A stretch of DNA of 64,000 bases from assembly GCA_034509735.1 (NCBI GenBank), contig JACGWO010000005.1, forward strand, positions 24,298,383 to 24,362,382, read 5' to 3'. The stretch is from Sesamum alatum. Its lineage: Eukaryota; Streptophyta; Magnoliopsida; Lamiales; Pedaliaceae. Below the pieces are notes generated by a model. That model did no database searches and was not told the DNA's origin. It was given only the letters and a program-made list of their open reading frames with translations. Positions within the stretch are counted from its first letter, which is position 1; the number at the start of each line of letters is the position of its first letter. The position numbers were made by a program, and so were the translations under genes. Below, one piece after another: positions 35,045 to 47,576 of this stretch.

Positions 35045-36250
35045 GATCTACATTTTTTTCTTAAAAATATTAGTCGTATGCATTTAAAAAATACATGTGA
35101 AGTATCAATTTATTTGAATAATGATAATTTTCCTAATTTTTGAATATAATTATGCAAACTAAATCCTAAAATTGTATACTAAGTCCCAAAATTAATCCTA
35201 AAATTTTTCCTACAATATTTACTAAATCCTAAAACTATTTCCTAAAATATATACTAATACACAAAATTGACGCTTAATGACACTAAATCCTTATATTTTT
35301 CCTATATATATATACTAAATCTCAAAATTTGACCCTAAAATTTCACTAAATCCTTCTATTTTTCTATATATTTATACTAAATACCATAATTTGACCATAA
35401 AATTGCACTAAATCGTTCTATTATCCTAAATATTTATACTAAATACCAATATTTGCCTATATCCTTATAAAATATTATACAAAATTACCCAAAATTTTCT
35501 TAAATTTCAGAAAATTAACAAATTTCATATATTATGAGTAAATTTTTTTAAAATTACATAAAATATAAAGAATTTTGAGAAGTTTTGTTAAAAATACATA
35601 ATTTTTAAAAATTACAGAAAATTCTAAAAATATTTTAAAATTATAGAAAATGACATAAATTTTTTTAAAATTTCAGAAAATTCACAAACAGAAAATTCAT
35701 AATTTTTTTTTAAAATTTCAGAAAATTACAGAAATTTTTTAAACAATACCTAAAATTGACAGAAATTTTCTAATTATTACCGAAATTATAGTTTTTTTAG
35801 ACAAAATTACTTAATTTAAATTACTCAATTTGAATTTTCATTTAATTATCTTAATCAATTATTCTATTTATTGACATGAAATTATGAATTCAACATAAAC
35901 AATCACAGAAATTATAAATATTGCATAAAAATTGCAGAAAATAATCAGTAAATCCCCAACAATAATTACAAAATTGAAGAATATTCACCAAATTAACAAA
36001 AAATAATCAGAATTTTTCATAAATTACAATTACAGCCCTACATTTACAAAAATTACAGTTACAAACACAAAATTTATAGAAATTACAATTGCAACAGTAT
36101 ATGTACAAAATTTACAATTACAGCCCCATATTTATAGTAATTACAATCACAACCTTATATTTTACAGAAATTACAAAAAAATACAAAAAAATTTCAGAAA
36201 CTACAAACAATTACAAGAAACATTTCAGATAATAAAAAAAAATATATATA
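35045..36250. other. AT-rich spacer or intron in CACTA
   Basis: This is very AT-rich, with many short AAATTACAGAAA-like and TACTAAATCC-like near-repeats. No coding potential is visible. It lies upstream of the first visible exon of the TNPA-like gene, so it may be a 5' intron or promoter-distal spacer. Confidence 0.5.
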
Positions 36251-36274
36251 TATAGGGTTTTTTGAAAAACCTCT

Positions 36275-36480
36275 ATTTCAGGCGGCGGCGGTGGTGGGCT
36301 TCAACGGTGGCGGATGTGGTGGCGGATGGTCTTCAATGGTGGGCTTCAACGGTGGCGGAGTGGTGGCGGATGGGCTTCAACGGTGGCAGAGTGGTGGCGG
36401 ATGTGGTTTGCAGAGAGAGAGAGAGTTCGATTGTGATAGAGGGACAGAGAGAGAGAGAGAGAGATTGGGAGTTAGAGAGG
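36275..36480. repeat. GGTGGCGG-rich tract and (GA)n
   Basis: Imperfect repeats of GGCTTCAACGGTGGCGGA (36281-36400) are followed by two (GA)n tracts, near 36412-36425 and 36446-36468. The segment separates the AT-rich spacer from the second repeat array and may be the 5' untranslated region of the TNPA-like gene. Confidence 0.55.
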
Positions 36481-36529
36481 GAGACAGCAAATGTGAAAAA
36501 ATCGGCCAAGTGCTGTATTTATATTACAA

Positions 36530-37950
36530 TTTTGGAACGGTCGATATTGTATAAACCGTTCCTACGTCCAGTCCAAAAAAAAAAAACGACGTCGTTTGGG
36601 TCACAAAACAACGACGTTTTGAGATTAAGTACTGACATTGACTTAAATAGGAACGGTCATGTACAATGCCCCGTGTTACCACTATCGTTCCTAAATAGGA
36701 ACGGTTATGTAATATGTACCCTGGTACTACTACCGTTCCAAAAAACTTAAACGACAATGTTTTGTTTACTGAGTACTGGATTTGACCTGAGTAGGAACGG
36801 TCGTTTAATATGTAATGTGGTACTAATACCATTCCTAAACATCAAACGTTGTCGTTTGCTGGTTTGCAAATAGTAACCGTTCCTAGTTTAGAAATACCCG
36901 TTCCTAAATGTATTCCAATATTTTTTTATATCTTCTTAGATAATAAATAAAAAATTAAGAAAAATACGTTCCGAACACTTATATGATTGAATAAACGTAT
37001 ACAATTGGGTGTTTAAAAAATTTGAAAATATATAGTAATTTTCAAGAAATAGAATACCGTTCCTAATATGAAGTATATTTGTAACCGTATGTTTGTTAGT
37101 ATTTCACAGATGTAACTAGCATCCTATATTGTTGTACTGCACGGCATAATCAGATCGTTAAAATTACAATCAGACCGTTAGATATGATATAACACACAAA
37201 AGAATACATTATATGTAGTTTTCAAAATTTTCGGTGTGCGGTTCTGGAGATATCGTATCCGGTCAGTATTCAATGTAATAAAAACAAATGCATCTTTAAA
37301 TCTGACGTGCTGATTGAAAATCACACCGTTGGATATCAATTCATATTCATAATCTTGTATGTATTTAAAAATGGTGTCGATCCGGCTCACGAATATTGAG
37401 ATATTGTCCAAATTAGTTGGAATTGCACTAACAGGAACGATCAGCTAATAGACCAAGTGTTCCCAATACCATTCCTAAAGAAAAAAACGATGTCGTTTTT
37501 AGACAAGCACATATTTACCTTTCCTAATTACTGTAGGAACGGTCATCTATAAACGGACGGCTCCAAAAGTTGATTTTCTCACCAATTTTTCATTGGGCGC
37601 CAAAATAAAATATTGGACCTCAAATTGGAACAGTGTACCAATTGGTATGACCGTTCCTAATTCGAACTTGGAGCCATTTTTTTTTTTTCAGAAAGCAGCA
37701 TTTGAAAAATTGTACCGAGATTAGGAACGGTCTTAGGTTTTCACTGACCATTCCTAATTCAAATTTTCCTCAATTTTTTTTAAGTAGCTGCCATTTTTTA
37801 AAAATTATACTTGAAATAGGAACGGTCCTAAGAAATTCGGACCGTTCCTAATTCAAATTTCCCCAATTATTTTTGTTTGGCGCCTATTCAAAAAGTTGTG
37901 CCTGTATTAGGAACGGTCGTAGTATATAATATTCGTTCCAACTTGTAAAA
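36530..37950. repeat. Second AGGAACGGTC repeat array in CACTA
   Basis: The motif of the terminal array recurs about 17 times in both orientations between 36532 and 37918. It often forms inverted pairs (for example near 36533/36556, 36651/36688 and 37816/37846). ACGACGTCGTTT-like palindromes lie between them (near 36585, 36608, 37478). It sits between the TNP2-like and TNPA-like genes. It may be a regulatory region of the TNPA-like gene, or the second end of a smaller element nested beside a separate TNP2 copy. Confidence 0.75.
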
Positions 37951-38040
37951 TTTATTCTAACTTCTTAAAATAATAAAAATACATATATCTAATACAATTT
38001 TTACAATATGGTTTATAAAAGAATTCAGAAAATTCAATAA

Positions 38041-40305
38041 GTCTCTTCATCGGACTTAGCCTCGTTAAAGCTATCTTCATCTTCGAATTCACTGTCTGGC
38101 GAGCGCGATGTCCCTGCTCCGTGATCAACGGCCAACTGTATTCCCATTGGGTCATCTAGTTCAAAGGTTTGGTTATCTATGACAACATCTGGATTAGGTA
38201 TGACTTCATCCATATGATAGGCGACCTCGGTCCATCGTGAGTTGTCGGTTACTCTTCGAGCCTTGATTTTTCAAACAACTTTCCAGTCGACTTTATCTCT
38301 CTTCATGCTCGGGTAATTCGCGTAATAGACTTGTACTACTTGTTGAACCAGTATGAATGGTTCATTCTTTTGGTAAAACTTTTTGAAGTTGACATCAACG
38401 ACGTGATAACGAGGGTGTATCTTCATGCCTCTGACCAGATCGACCCAACGACAATTAAATAGTACAATGTGCATGTTTGGAATTAGTGGATAATCTAGCT
38501 GAATTATATCTTCCAAAATTCCGTAGAAGTCAGAATCCGTGTCTGTATATGATGAGCTTTTCACACAAACACCACAATTCATTGTTGACTTCCAGACATT
38601 GTGACGTTCAGTGTGGAAATTGAAGCCATTGACGAAGTAAGACGGGTATATCGCCACTTTTGCTCTAGGGCCCCAATAATGCAACTTCAATAATTTGTCA
38701 TTTGTGTGGTTCAATTCGGGTTTCACCTGCAATTCATCATATGGCAATAGAAATAATTTGATTACAAATTAATGAGCATATCGCATTTACAAGAAAGTGA
38801 CACTTACATGACGCTTGAACCAATCCTTGAATTGTGTTACCACTAGTTGATCAATTATCGGGTCCTCCGAATTGTGTTGCTCGAACAGTTCAACAATGAC
38901 CTATTAAAGTAAAACCGATAGTTATAAATATACATCTAATTGAAATTGAAATGAAGGCTTGCAATAATTACGTTTGTATAAGACACTTACTCGTAGTATG
39001 GTGCAACAACTTCACAATTACACAAGACGTATGTCTCGATAACATGAAGTTCCTCACCACTCAGCTATCTCTTCTTTGAGGCTCCACTTGCTCGGCCAGG
39101 GTAATTGAAAATGGACCGTACTATTCGATTGTCGTTGCTCAGAAGATCATCGTTCCGATCGGGTCTGCTTCGCTTGCAGAGAATGTGCGGTTCGAAGTAG
39201 TGAGAGGAGAAAAACCCGATTTCTTCGACAATATAAGCCTCTACAATTGACGCCTCGACGCGTGCTTTGTTTTTCACCTTTTTCTTCAAATCGCATAGGA
39301 ATCTATTCATACGAGTATTTATTAAAATGCAATCTAATGGCTATTTAAACATAAAATATTTAACAGTGGTTAATTAATTACCTCTCAAATGGGTACATCC
39401 ACCTATATTGCACAGGCCCCCCAACGCGCCCCTCATATGGAAGGTGAACAATTAGATGCTCCATTGAGTAGAAAAAAGGAGGAAATATTTTCTAGAGGTT
39501 GCACAAGATGACGGCTACACTATCTTCCAATTCTTTTACCTTGGCCACATCTAGTGTTGTTGAGCATAGGATTTGGAATAGAAGGCTCACTTCCGTCAAG
39601 GCCCCCCACACATTTTCTGGAAGCATTTCACGGAAGGCAACCGGAATCACTTCTGCATGAATACATGACAATCATGGCTCTTCATGCAGTGCATCCTTAA
39701 CTCTTTCATATCGAAGCAACGGGCCAAGTTAGAGGCATACCCATCAGGAAACCTAAGACAACGAATCCACTCATATATCTTCTTCTTTTGCTCATTTATC
39801 AGTGTATATACCGTCTTGGGCATCACGTTCGGTCTCCTTTCGTCCACCTCAAGCTCCGGCTGATTACATATGATCTTGAGATCCTTCCGTGCATTCAGAT
39901 AATCCTTCGTTTTTCCCTTGATGTCCATCACAGTATTGAGTATATTATATTCTTCTCAATATGCATTACGTCAAGATTGTGTCGTATCAGATTCCCCCTC
40001 CAGTATTCAAGCTCCCAGAAGATGCTTTTCTTCGTCCACTTATGATCGACACCGTAGCCTTCTGGTTCACTAAAAGGCTGTTAGAATGCCACACTAAACG
40101 TATCGACACGGGTTCGGATCTGTTCTCTAGTCAGCCTCGAACGTGCAACCTTCCTCTCTATTAGATTTTTAGTGAAGGCTTTCTTGTTCCTGCGATAAGG
40201 AGGATCCAGTGGTAGGAACTGCCTGTGGCAGTCAAAATAGCATGCCTTCCGACCATGCTGTAAATAGAATGCCCGTGTGTCCTCGATACAAACTGGACAC
40301 CATTT
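38041..40305 (-). pseudogene. TNP2-like CACTA transposase, N-terminus lost
   Basis: Blocks on the minus strand, in order, are as follows. WCPVCIEDTRAFYLQHGRKA (near 40300) and LDPPYRRNKKAF come first. IFWELEYWRGNLIRHNLDVMH is near 40000, followed by DIKGKTKDYLNARKDL and SHDCHVFMQK (39931-39650). VILCNL-KIFPPFFYSMEHLIV, then GGPVQYRWMYPFER (39530-39390) is the DUF4218 type and continues at 39310-39065. A small exon is at 38900-38815. A DUF4216-type block (LHYWGPRAKVAIYPSYFVNG) lies at 38747-38271. The acidic tail (DSEFEDEDSFNEAKSDEE) ends near 38041. Stops or shifts occur near 40085, 39950, 39490 and 38276. The N-terminal half of this DDE-like transposase is missing at the 40305 junction. Arrangement and motifs make the family assignment firm; activity is not expected. 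Confidence 0.88.
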
Positions 40306-41312
40306 TGCTTATTTTCTAAGAACATTATTTTGGGAGGTTAAGTTTATTGGATTTGGAATCCCGGGGATAACTTACCTACAAATAATAAGGAAGGGCCTTC
40401 CTAAACGGGAAAAATTATTGCCAACGGTGGTACCATATTATTTTTCATACGCGGCGCATTTATTTTATGACGGGTTGATGTGATTGGTAATCATATAATA
40501 TTAGCATATATTTATGTGATTGGATCATGTGGTTATGTGTGTTGAATGGAAATGGATGATCACGAGCCCTAGACCAGATGTATGGTTTAATTTTATGTTG
40601 GGCCTGTGTGCCTCTTTTTGCTTTCTCCTTCTCCCCTTCTAGTTGCCTTGGAATAATAAGGCATTCTTTCTCCCTCCTCATGTACTCCACCCGGGTTTTT
40701 ACTGGGGTTTATTTTTACATATGTAATGAGAGTAGAATAGGAGTGAGGATTTATTTTTATGTATTTGGTGGAGAAGAAGGAAGGTCCACATGGAGAGCCC
40801 AGAATGGAGGATCCAAGGCGTTTCCATGAAGAGATGAAAGAGAAAAGAGACCAAGGCCCATCAGAATGATGATTGGATTACTACTAATGTAATAGTGTAG
40901 GACCAACCCTAGATTGACCATAGATCCACTGCGGGCTCAGTGGGTCGCATAGGATTCGGGCTCGTGATCATCCAACAGGGGCGTGCTAAGCTTTAATTTT
41001 GCATGTGGCTGTTATGATGGATGAATGATTTTTTATTTATCATATAACTGCTATGGGGTGCAATTTATTTATTTACGCATTGTGGATGAATGTGTTTATA
41101 TTTGCATATGAGATCTCGGTCATTTACAACTCTCACATTGGTTGGACCAATGTCCAAATATTAGACCCTAGACAAAATGGACATGGACTCTAGGAGTTTG
41201 TCCATGCCTTCCAGTCTATGGCATAGTGAGGAAGCTAATTTAGGTCGATAGCGTGGTCTTACGAGTCATGGCACGTCTATCGTACTTAAAAGAAGTTGCA
41301 CTATGTCATAGG
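40306..41312 (+). repeat. Copia leader fragment, plus orientation
   Basis: It corresponds, inverted, to about 44190-45180 in the leader of C. Shared landmarks are ATTTGGAATCCC, ACCCGGG with GGGG, and the CTCACATTGGTTGGACC and CGTGGTCTTACGAG stretches. It is cut at both ends: by the CACTA TNP2 sequence on the left, and by the truncated pol of C on the right, at ATGTCAT. It is either the relic of a separate plus-strand copia element or an inverted duplicate of the C leader. Confidence 0.82.
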
Positions 41313-43789
41313 ATCCTTATCCAGCAGACTGGTTGTATTTAGAAAGCCATATCTCACCGGAGGTCGAGACTCTCTGGTTGACCTACGGAGAATGGGAACG
41401 TCAGTGGTGACTGTGGCGCTGACTGTATAGGAGCTGGCGGTTCAGGTACTGAGGCTGGCCCCTCCTGAGGCCGTCCTTCATGCCTAGCATGCTGGACTTC
41501 TCGAGGTTGGTCAGCCCTTCGGGTATCTATCCTGAATCCTCTAAGTGAGGAATCCGCGGCTTCCTCTGATGACTGGTTTCCATAACTTGATTCTTCAAGG
41601 ATCAGTTCATCAGGTTGGATATCCTCTGGAAAGCCTTGTTCCAAGAACACTGCGTTCCTTGAAATAAATACCTTTTGTTCCAAGGGGTCATAAAAGTAAT
41701 AACCTGCAGTTTCCTTGGGGTATCCAAAAAACTTGCACAAGCTAGACCTGGATTCTAGCTTGTCTCCCACTAACCTTTTGACGTATGCAGGGCTACCCCA
41801 CACTTTCAAGTAGTTGTAGGACGCAGGCTTGCCGTGCCATATTTCATATGGCGTTTGGCTCAACACACTGGTTGGCGCCAAATTTAATAACTTGGCCGCA
41901 GTCTCCAATGCGTAGCCCCAAAAGGACAAGGGCAATTTGGTAAAACTCATCATGGATCGAACCATGTCTAACAGGGTTCGATTCCTCCTTTCAGAGACAC
42001 CATTCAACTGTGGTGTCCGGGGAGGTGTCCATTCAGATATTATACCATTTTCTTTAAGATAATCAAAGAACTCAGTACTAAGGTATTCTCCGTCTCGGTC
42101 TGACCGTAGGACTTTAATTTTGCAGCCGGTTTGGTTCTCAACTTCAAGTCTGAATTCTTTAAACCTCTCAAGAGCTTCAGACTTGTACCTCATCAGGTAT
42201 ATATAACCATACCGTGAATGATCATCGGTGAAGGTTATGAAGTAGGAGAACCCACCTCGGGCCTGCGTCCTTAGTGGTACATACGTCTGTATGGACTAGG
42301 TCCAACAGACCTGTGGCAAGCCTGCTTTGTCCTACAAAGGGCTTCTTGGTCATTTTCCCTCTTAGACAGGATTCACAAGTTGGTAGCTCACTCAAGTCCG
42401 CTACCTCTAGGTTCTTTGAGTCTACCAATTTCTTCATCCTGTCTTGGGCTATGTGACCTAGCCTAGTGTGCCACAGTCGTGCGTTTCCATTGTTATCTAT
42501 TTTACATTTGTGTTCAGCGTTTAGAATGAAGTTAATTTGTTGTAAGATATAGAGCCCATTATTAAGTGTACCAAGCAGATGAGCAATTCCACACCTCATC
42601 AAATAAAAGCAATTTTTATTGATCATAAACTCATATCCACTATTGTCTAACAACAGAATGAAAATGATGTTTTTAATCATACTAGGTACATATATAAACT
42701 TACTCTAACTCTATACTAATACGATCACTAACTACTAGAGTGGCGGGTCCTACTGCTTCTGCCGATATGGCCTTGCCATTCCCAAGCTTCAGGATCATAT
42801 CCCCGCTACCCAGTTTTCTGCTTCTTTTCAGCACCTACAAATTATTGCAAATGTGAGCTCCACAACCGGTATCTAATACCCAAGAGGCAGAGTTAGTAAC
42901 CATATTAACCTCAATCACAAAGATACCTTGGTTGGAGAGGAGTTTGGGGCACTCCCTCTTCCAATACCCTTTCTCACGACAATTGATGCATACGTCATAT
43001 GCCCTCGACTGTTGCTTGGAGACAACCTTCCCTTTTCCTTTACCTTTCCCCTCTTTGGCAACTGGAACACTCTTAGTGTTTGTAGCTGCTTTGACAGCTT
43101 TTCCCTTTCCCTTCTTCCTTTTCTAACGTCCGGCACCCTTCCCTTTCGTCTTGGAAGTCGAAGCATCTCTAAACAATACCGACGGCGAGGACTTTTTGGT
43201 CGTTGCCTCGTATTGCACCAACATATTGATTAACTCATGAATACCCTTCTCAAGTGTGTTCGTGTTATAGTTAACAATAAATTGGTCGAAGGAGGGTGGG
43301 AGAGACTGAAGGATCACATCTATGTACGTCTCATTATCGAGGCCTACCTTGAGGTCTTCGAGCTTTTCCACCAGGGTAAGCATTTTAACCCCGTGTTCTT
43401 TGTACAAAGGATCCTTCGGTCATTTTAGTTCCAAAGAACGTCTTCGTCGCGACATACCTAGTATGCCGGTCCGGGACTACATAGCAATCCTTCAAGCGAA
43501 CCATAATGGAAGGGACATCGTCTAGCCTTTCATACTGCTTCTGAATCTCATTCGTCATAGAGGCAAGTATGATGCTACGGACCTTCCGGTTATCCTTATG
43601 CCAAGTCTCGAACGTCTCACGTTCTTCTGGCGTGGATCCTTCCGGCAAGGTCCTAGGGAGAGGCTCGTCCATGACGTAGCCTTGGTTCTCGTAATCTAGG
43701 ACTATCCTCAGATTGCGCAACCAGTCGTTGTAATTTGTTCCATTAAACTTGTTAGTCTCAAGTATGGTTGATAATGGGTTTTTAGACAT
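41313..43789 (-). pseudogene. Copia C Gag, protease, integrase; RT and RNase H lost
   Basis: The polyprotein starts at 43789 (MSKNPLSTILETNKFNGTNY). Gag runs to a one-base insertion near 43401, then continues in another frame from 43407. A stop at about 43124-43126 replaces Trp before the basic stretch. The zinc knuckle reads CINCREKGYWKREC, with the zinc-binding His changed to Tyr. The protease WVLDTGCGAHICN (near 42870) is followed by a stop, where related copies have Gln. The HHCC region and integrase start lie at 42222-42680, with a shift after HTDVC. The integrase core and tail (41354-42193) include SDRDGEYL and SERRNRTLL. Coding ends at about 41313 in the linker before RT (LLDKDPMT). 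RT, RNase H, polypurine tract and 3' LTR are absent. Confidence 0.9.
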
Positions 43790-46053
43790 TTTAAATCTAC
43801 ATTTAAAAACAGAACTTGCGATCAGCAGAATTTAAAAGATGGAAGTTTTGATAAATAATTAAACGCTTGGTCTTTAGTCATTTAATGCTCCCACTATTTA
43901 TAACGAAAACACGATACTCTCAAACGTCGTTTTCGGGAAAACCTTTTCCTAGTGGGCTTGGGATCCACAACGAATTTTTCCATACCCCGCTTTTACGATT
44001 CGCATGGGAAGAATCCTGTGGGAGGTATGCCATACCATTCTCGTTCCACGAGATTCCCAAGATAATTACCTCACCCTTTCACATGATCCCGAGGACTCCA
44101 AGCGAATCATGCTAATCGGGCGTTAGACTGGAAGTGCTACCTCCACAACTCGTGAGACAGGTAACAGTGGTCTACTTTTCGTTCATGACACAGTGCAGCT
44201 TCTTTTAAGTACGATAGACGTGCCACGACTCGTGAGACCATGCTATCGATCTAAATTAGCTTCCTCACTAAGCCATGGATTGGAAGGCATGGACAAACTC
44301 CTAGAGTCCATGTCCACTTTGTCTAGGGTCTAATATTTGGACATTGGTCCAACCAAGTGAGAGTTGTAAATGATCGAGATCTCATATATATACATTCATC
44401 CAAAATGCGTAAGTAAATAAATTGCATCCCATAGCAGTTATATGATAAATAAAAAATCATTCATTCATCATAACAGCCACATGCAAAATTAAAGCCTAGC
44501 ACGCCTCTGTTGGATGATCACGAGCCCGAATCCTATGCGACCTACTGAGCCCGCAGTGGATCTATGGTCAATCTAAGGTTGGTCCTACACTATTACATTA
44601 ATAGTAACTCGATCATCATTCTGATGGGCCTTGGTCTCTTTTCTCTTTCAACTCTTCATGGAAATGCCTTGGATCCTCAATTCTGGGCTCTCCATGTTGA
44701 CCTTCCTTCTTTTCCACCAAATGCATAAAAATAAAATCCTCACTCCTATTCTACTTCATTACATATTTAAAAAGAAACCCCAGCGAAAACCCGGGGGGAG
44801 TACATTAGGAGGGAGAAAGAATGCCTTATTATTCCAAGGCAACTAGAAGGGGAGAAGGAGAAAGCGAAAAGAGGCACACAGGCCCAACATAAATTAAACC
44901 ATACATTCGGTCTAGGGCTCGCGATCATCCATTTCCATTAAACACACATAATCACATGATCCAATCACATAAATACATGCTAATAATCCATGATTACCAA
45001 TCACATCAATTCATGATAAATAAATGAGTTACGTATGAACAAATATGGTACAACCGTTGGCAACAACCTTTCACGTTTAGGAAGACCCTTCCTCATTATT
45101 TGAAGGTAAGTAATTCCCGGGATTCCAAATCCAATACTTTCAACCTCCCAAATAATGTTTTTAGAGAAAATATGCAAAATTAAATAAAATAATTTTTTCA
45201 AAATTATCCAAAAAAATTAAAACAACGAGAAAATGATGACGTCAACCGGCCGCCGCCACCGGCAGCACTCTGTCAGCATACACAGGTCAGCAGGCCCAGC
45301 CTGCTGCCCTTGCACGCGCGCAGGGCCTGCTTGACCGGGCGCGCGCACGCAGGCCCCTGCCTGCCAGCGCGCGCGCCTGGTCGGCAGCACTGCGCACGCT
45401 CGCTCGCTCTGGCAGGTTATCGCGCACGCAGGCACCTCTGCCCGCGCACGCCAACCTGCCGCGTCGCCTGCGTGTGCCTGTTCTGCGCAGGCCGCGCGTG
45501 CGCACGCGTCTGCCGGCGCACGCGCGCAGAGTCCATCGTCGGCGTGCGCGCGCGGCCTACGCACGCGCGTCGGGCGAGCCTACCGGGCGCCTAGTGGCGC
45601 CGACTCATGCGCACGCTCACGTGCGGCTTCCCTGGTCGCGCGTCCGGGTGCGTAGGCACCCTGACGTGTTGTCCTGGCACGCGCGCGGTGGCTTCCCTAC
45701 CCACATGTGCGCGCGCCCGGCCACCCGTCTGCGCCTGTCGCCCGGCCGCGCGCCCGGTGGCCTGATCCGCGCGCGCTGTGTGCGCCTAGTGAAGGCGGGC
45801 GGGCGCAGGCAGGGCGCACAGCGTGCGCGGTCAGCCACCAGCTGGCCGCGTGTGCCGTTTTCTCCGTTTTATTCGTCTTTGCCCCCCATTTCCCAAGAAA
45901 AACAGAAAAACCAACAGTACCAAAATCATACATAATTGAAAGCAAGGAAAATGACATGCTTTACGATAAAAAATATCAAGAATAAATTAAAACATGCCAT
46001 ACACGTTTTCATGCTTAAAACCCACACAAAACCCTAGGCCTATACACCGAACC
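43790..46053 (-). other. Leader of copia C with large CpG-rich island
   Basis: This is the non-coding leader between PBS and gag. About 45240-45880 is an extreme GC- and CpG-rich island with many GCGCGC and CGCACGC strings. It is flanked by AT-rich sequence. Overlapping open frames on both strands there have no resemblance to known proteins and follow from base composition. The remainder matches the leaders of A and X. Confidence 0.75.
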
Positions 46054-46067
46054 GGGCTATGATACTA
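46054..46067 (-). promoter_or_regulatory. Primer binding site of C, decayed
   Basis: On the minus strand this reads GTAGTATCATAGCCC, differing at two positions from the exact site in A and Y. Confidence 0.75.
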
Positions 46068-46068
46068 C

Positions 46069-47576
46069 TGAAAGCCTTGGGTAGGCGTGTGGATCGTCCC
46101 GGTAGTAGCGCGAATGCGGAAGTGCGGTATAATTTAAATTTCAAGAATTTAAAACATGCATAAACATACATTAAAATAAAAGCGTTCGAGGGGTGTACCC
46201 TTGAAACTTCCGGGCGTTTGGTGTATCTCATGAATAATAAAAACATACATAGCAATCATGGAGGCCATAGGATTCTAAATAAAAGAGGACAAAAAAACAT
46301 AAATCGGAAACCTACCGATTGTCGTTTTCGCTTTCTAACCGGTACTCGCATTGTTCCCCGATTTGCTCCTAGATCTAGTATAGGAGACCCTCTAATTCGT
46401 GATACGCAATCCGCCCACGTATCTTGATCTTCGTGCTAGCGAAAGAACAAGTATATTTTGGAGAGGACGGATTGATCAAACGTTATTAGTTTAACGAGAT
46501 CAATCCTCCTTTTGGTTCAATTGTTAAAACAAAAGAACAAGAAAGTATTTTCTTGGAAGAGGAGAGAGACACATCCGAGAAGGGGGGGGGGGGAGTACAC
46601 GAGTGTGTGTGTGTGTGTGTATGTGTGTTTCAAGAATCATCATCCCCTTCAAAGTGTGTACTAAGGAGTATTTATAGAAGAGGAATAGGATTTTGAAGAC
46701 TCCACCATAACTAGGATTTGACCTAGTCAAATCCTAGTCAAATTCTTGCTTTCTTGGTCAAACCAATCTTAGCCATAGAATCCTCCCTTTTAATCTAAAA
46801 CATTTAATTTAATGGAATATTAAAATTCTATTTAAATATTCCAAGGGCAATAAATAAATATATTAAATATAAATATTTATTCCAAGCCCATTAAATTAAA
46901 TATCTAATAAATCTAATTTATTACATGAATCCCTTTTATCTAATAAAAGGAATTAATTCTTCCCAAGAAAATAAGGACCCGATTAAATCCAATCTAATCG
47001 CTCCACTTCTCCAAATATTTAATTCTAAATTAAATACGTTTATGTGTGCGGATTGTGTGTGACTCTTTAGGTTCTCCTTCAGCTAGACTTGGTTGGATTC
47101 CTAGAATCCGCCCGTTACCATGGGTGGCTATCTAGCAATGGTCCATGGCACTAGATACTAGGTGAATATACGGGGATGAACATTTAGGCTCTACAGTACA
47201 TTTATCCTTCCGTCTACGGTCTCACCACTTAGGGTCTAGGGCACGGAAAATGCAGGTACTCATTTTGGACCTAAGTGTCGGTCTGTCCTTTACTAAACGC
47301 CGCAAGGGAAACCTTCCCTTCTATTCAGTTACTGTGGCCATAGATTTTAGGGACAAGACACTGAGCATTTGTGAGACACGACTGTCAACACCTTTTGACA
47401 GGAGACAGATCCTTTCTTGGAAACTACTGTCACTCCGAACACCGGAGCTGCACTAGACATGGCTTATGACTACTCAAGTGCATCTTGGCAATCTCTCACC
47501 GTATCTAAGATACAGCCCTGATGTACAGATAAACTCAACAGTTCCTCAAGTCAGAGGACTTGACCAGTACCGTTGG
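46069..47576 (-). repeat. Copia C 5' LTR, U5 side
   Basis: It starts TGAAAGCCTTGGG next to the PBS and follows LTR1 and LTR2 of A to CAGTACCGTTGG, where solo LTR D is inserted. The stem-loop at 46185-46205 (TTCGAGGG, GTGTA, CCCTTGAA) has one mispair. A TATA box in sense lies near 46669-46678. A GT-rich tract is at about 46601-46628 and a G-run near 46584. The CCATGG block is at about 47116-47150. Confidence 0.9.

Larger units (their letters stand above)
32543..40305 (-). mobile_element. CACTA (En/Spm) transposon, 5'-truncated
   Basis: Genes for TNP2-like and TNPA-like proteins lie in that order on the minus strand, as in autonomous CACTA elements. The left end near 32543 reads TACTGTGAAAAAATGCGG, which resembles a CACTG-type terminus with its first base changed. 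A dense array of short repeats follows inside it. The other terminus is missing, because TNP2 breaks off at about 40305 against copia leader sequence. A 3-bp TSD cannot be checked. Confidence 0.8.

Noticed and set aside
45217..45957. Several Arg/Ala-rich open frames on both strands
   Set aside because: All lie in the CpG-rich leader island of C, overlap one another and resemble no protein; GC-rich DNA has few stop codons.
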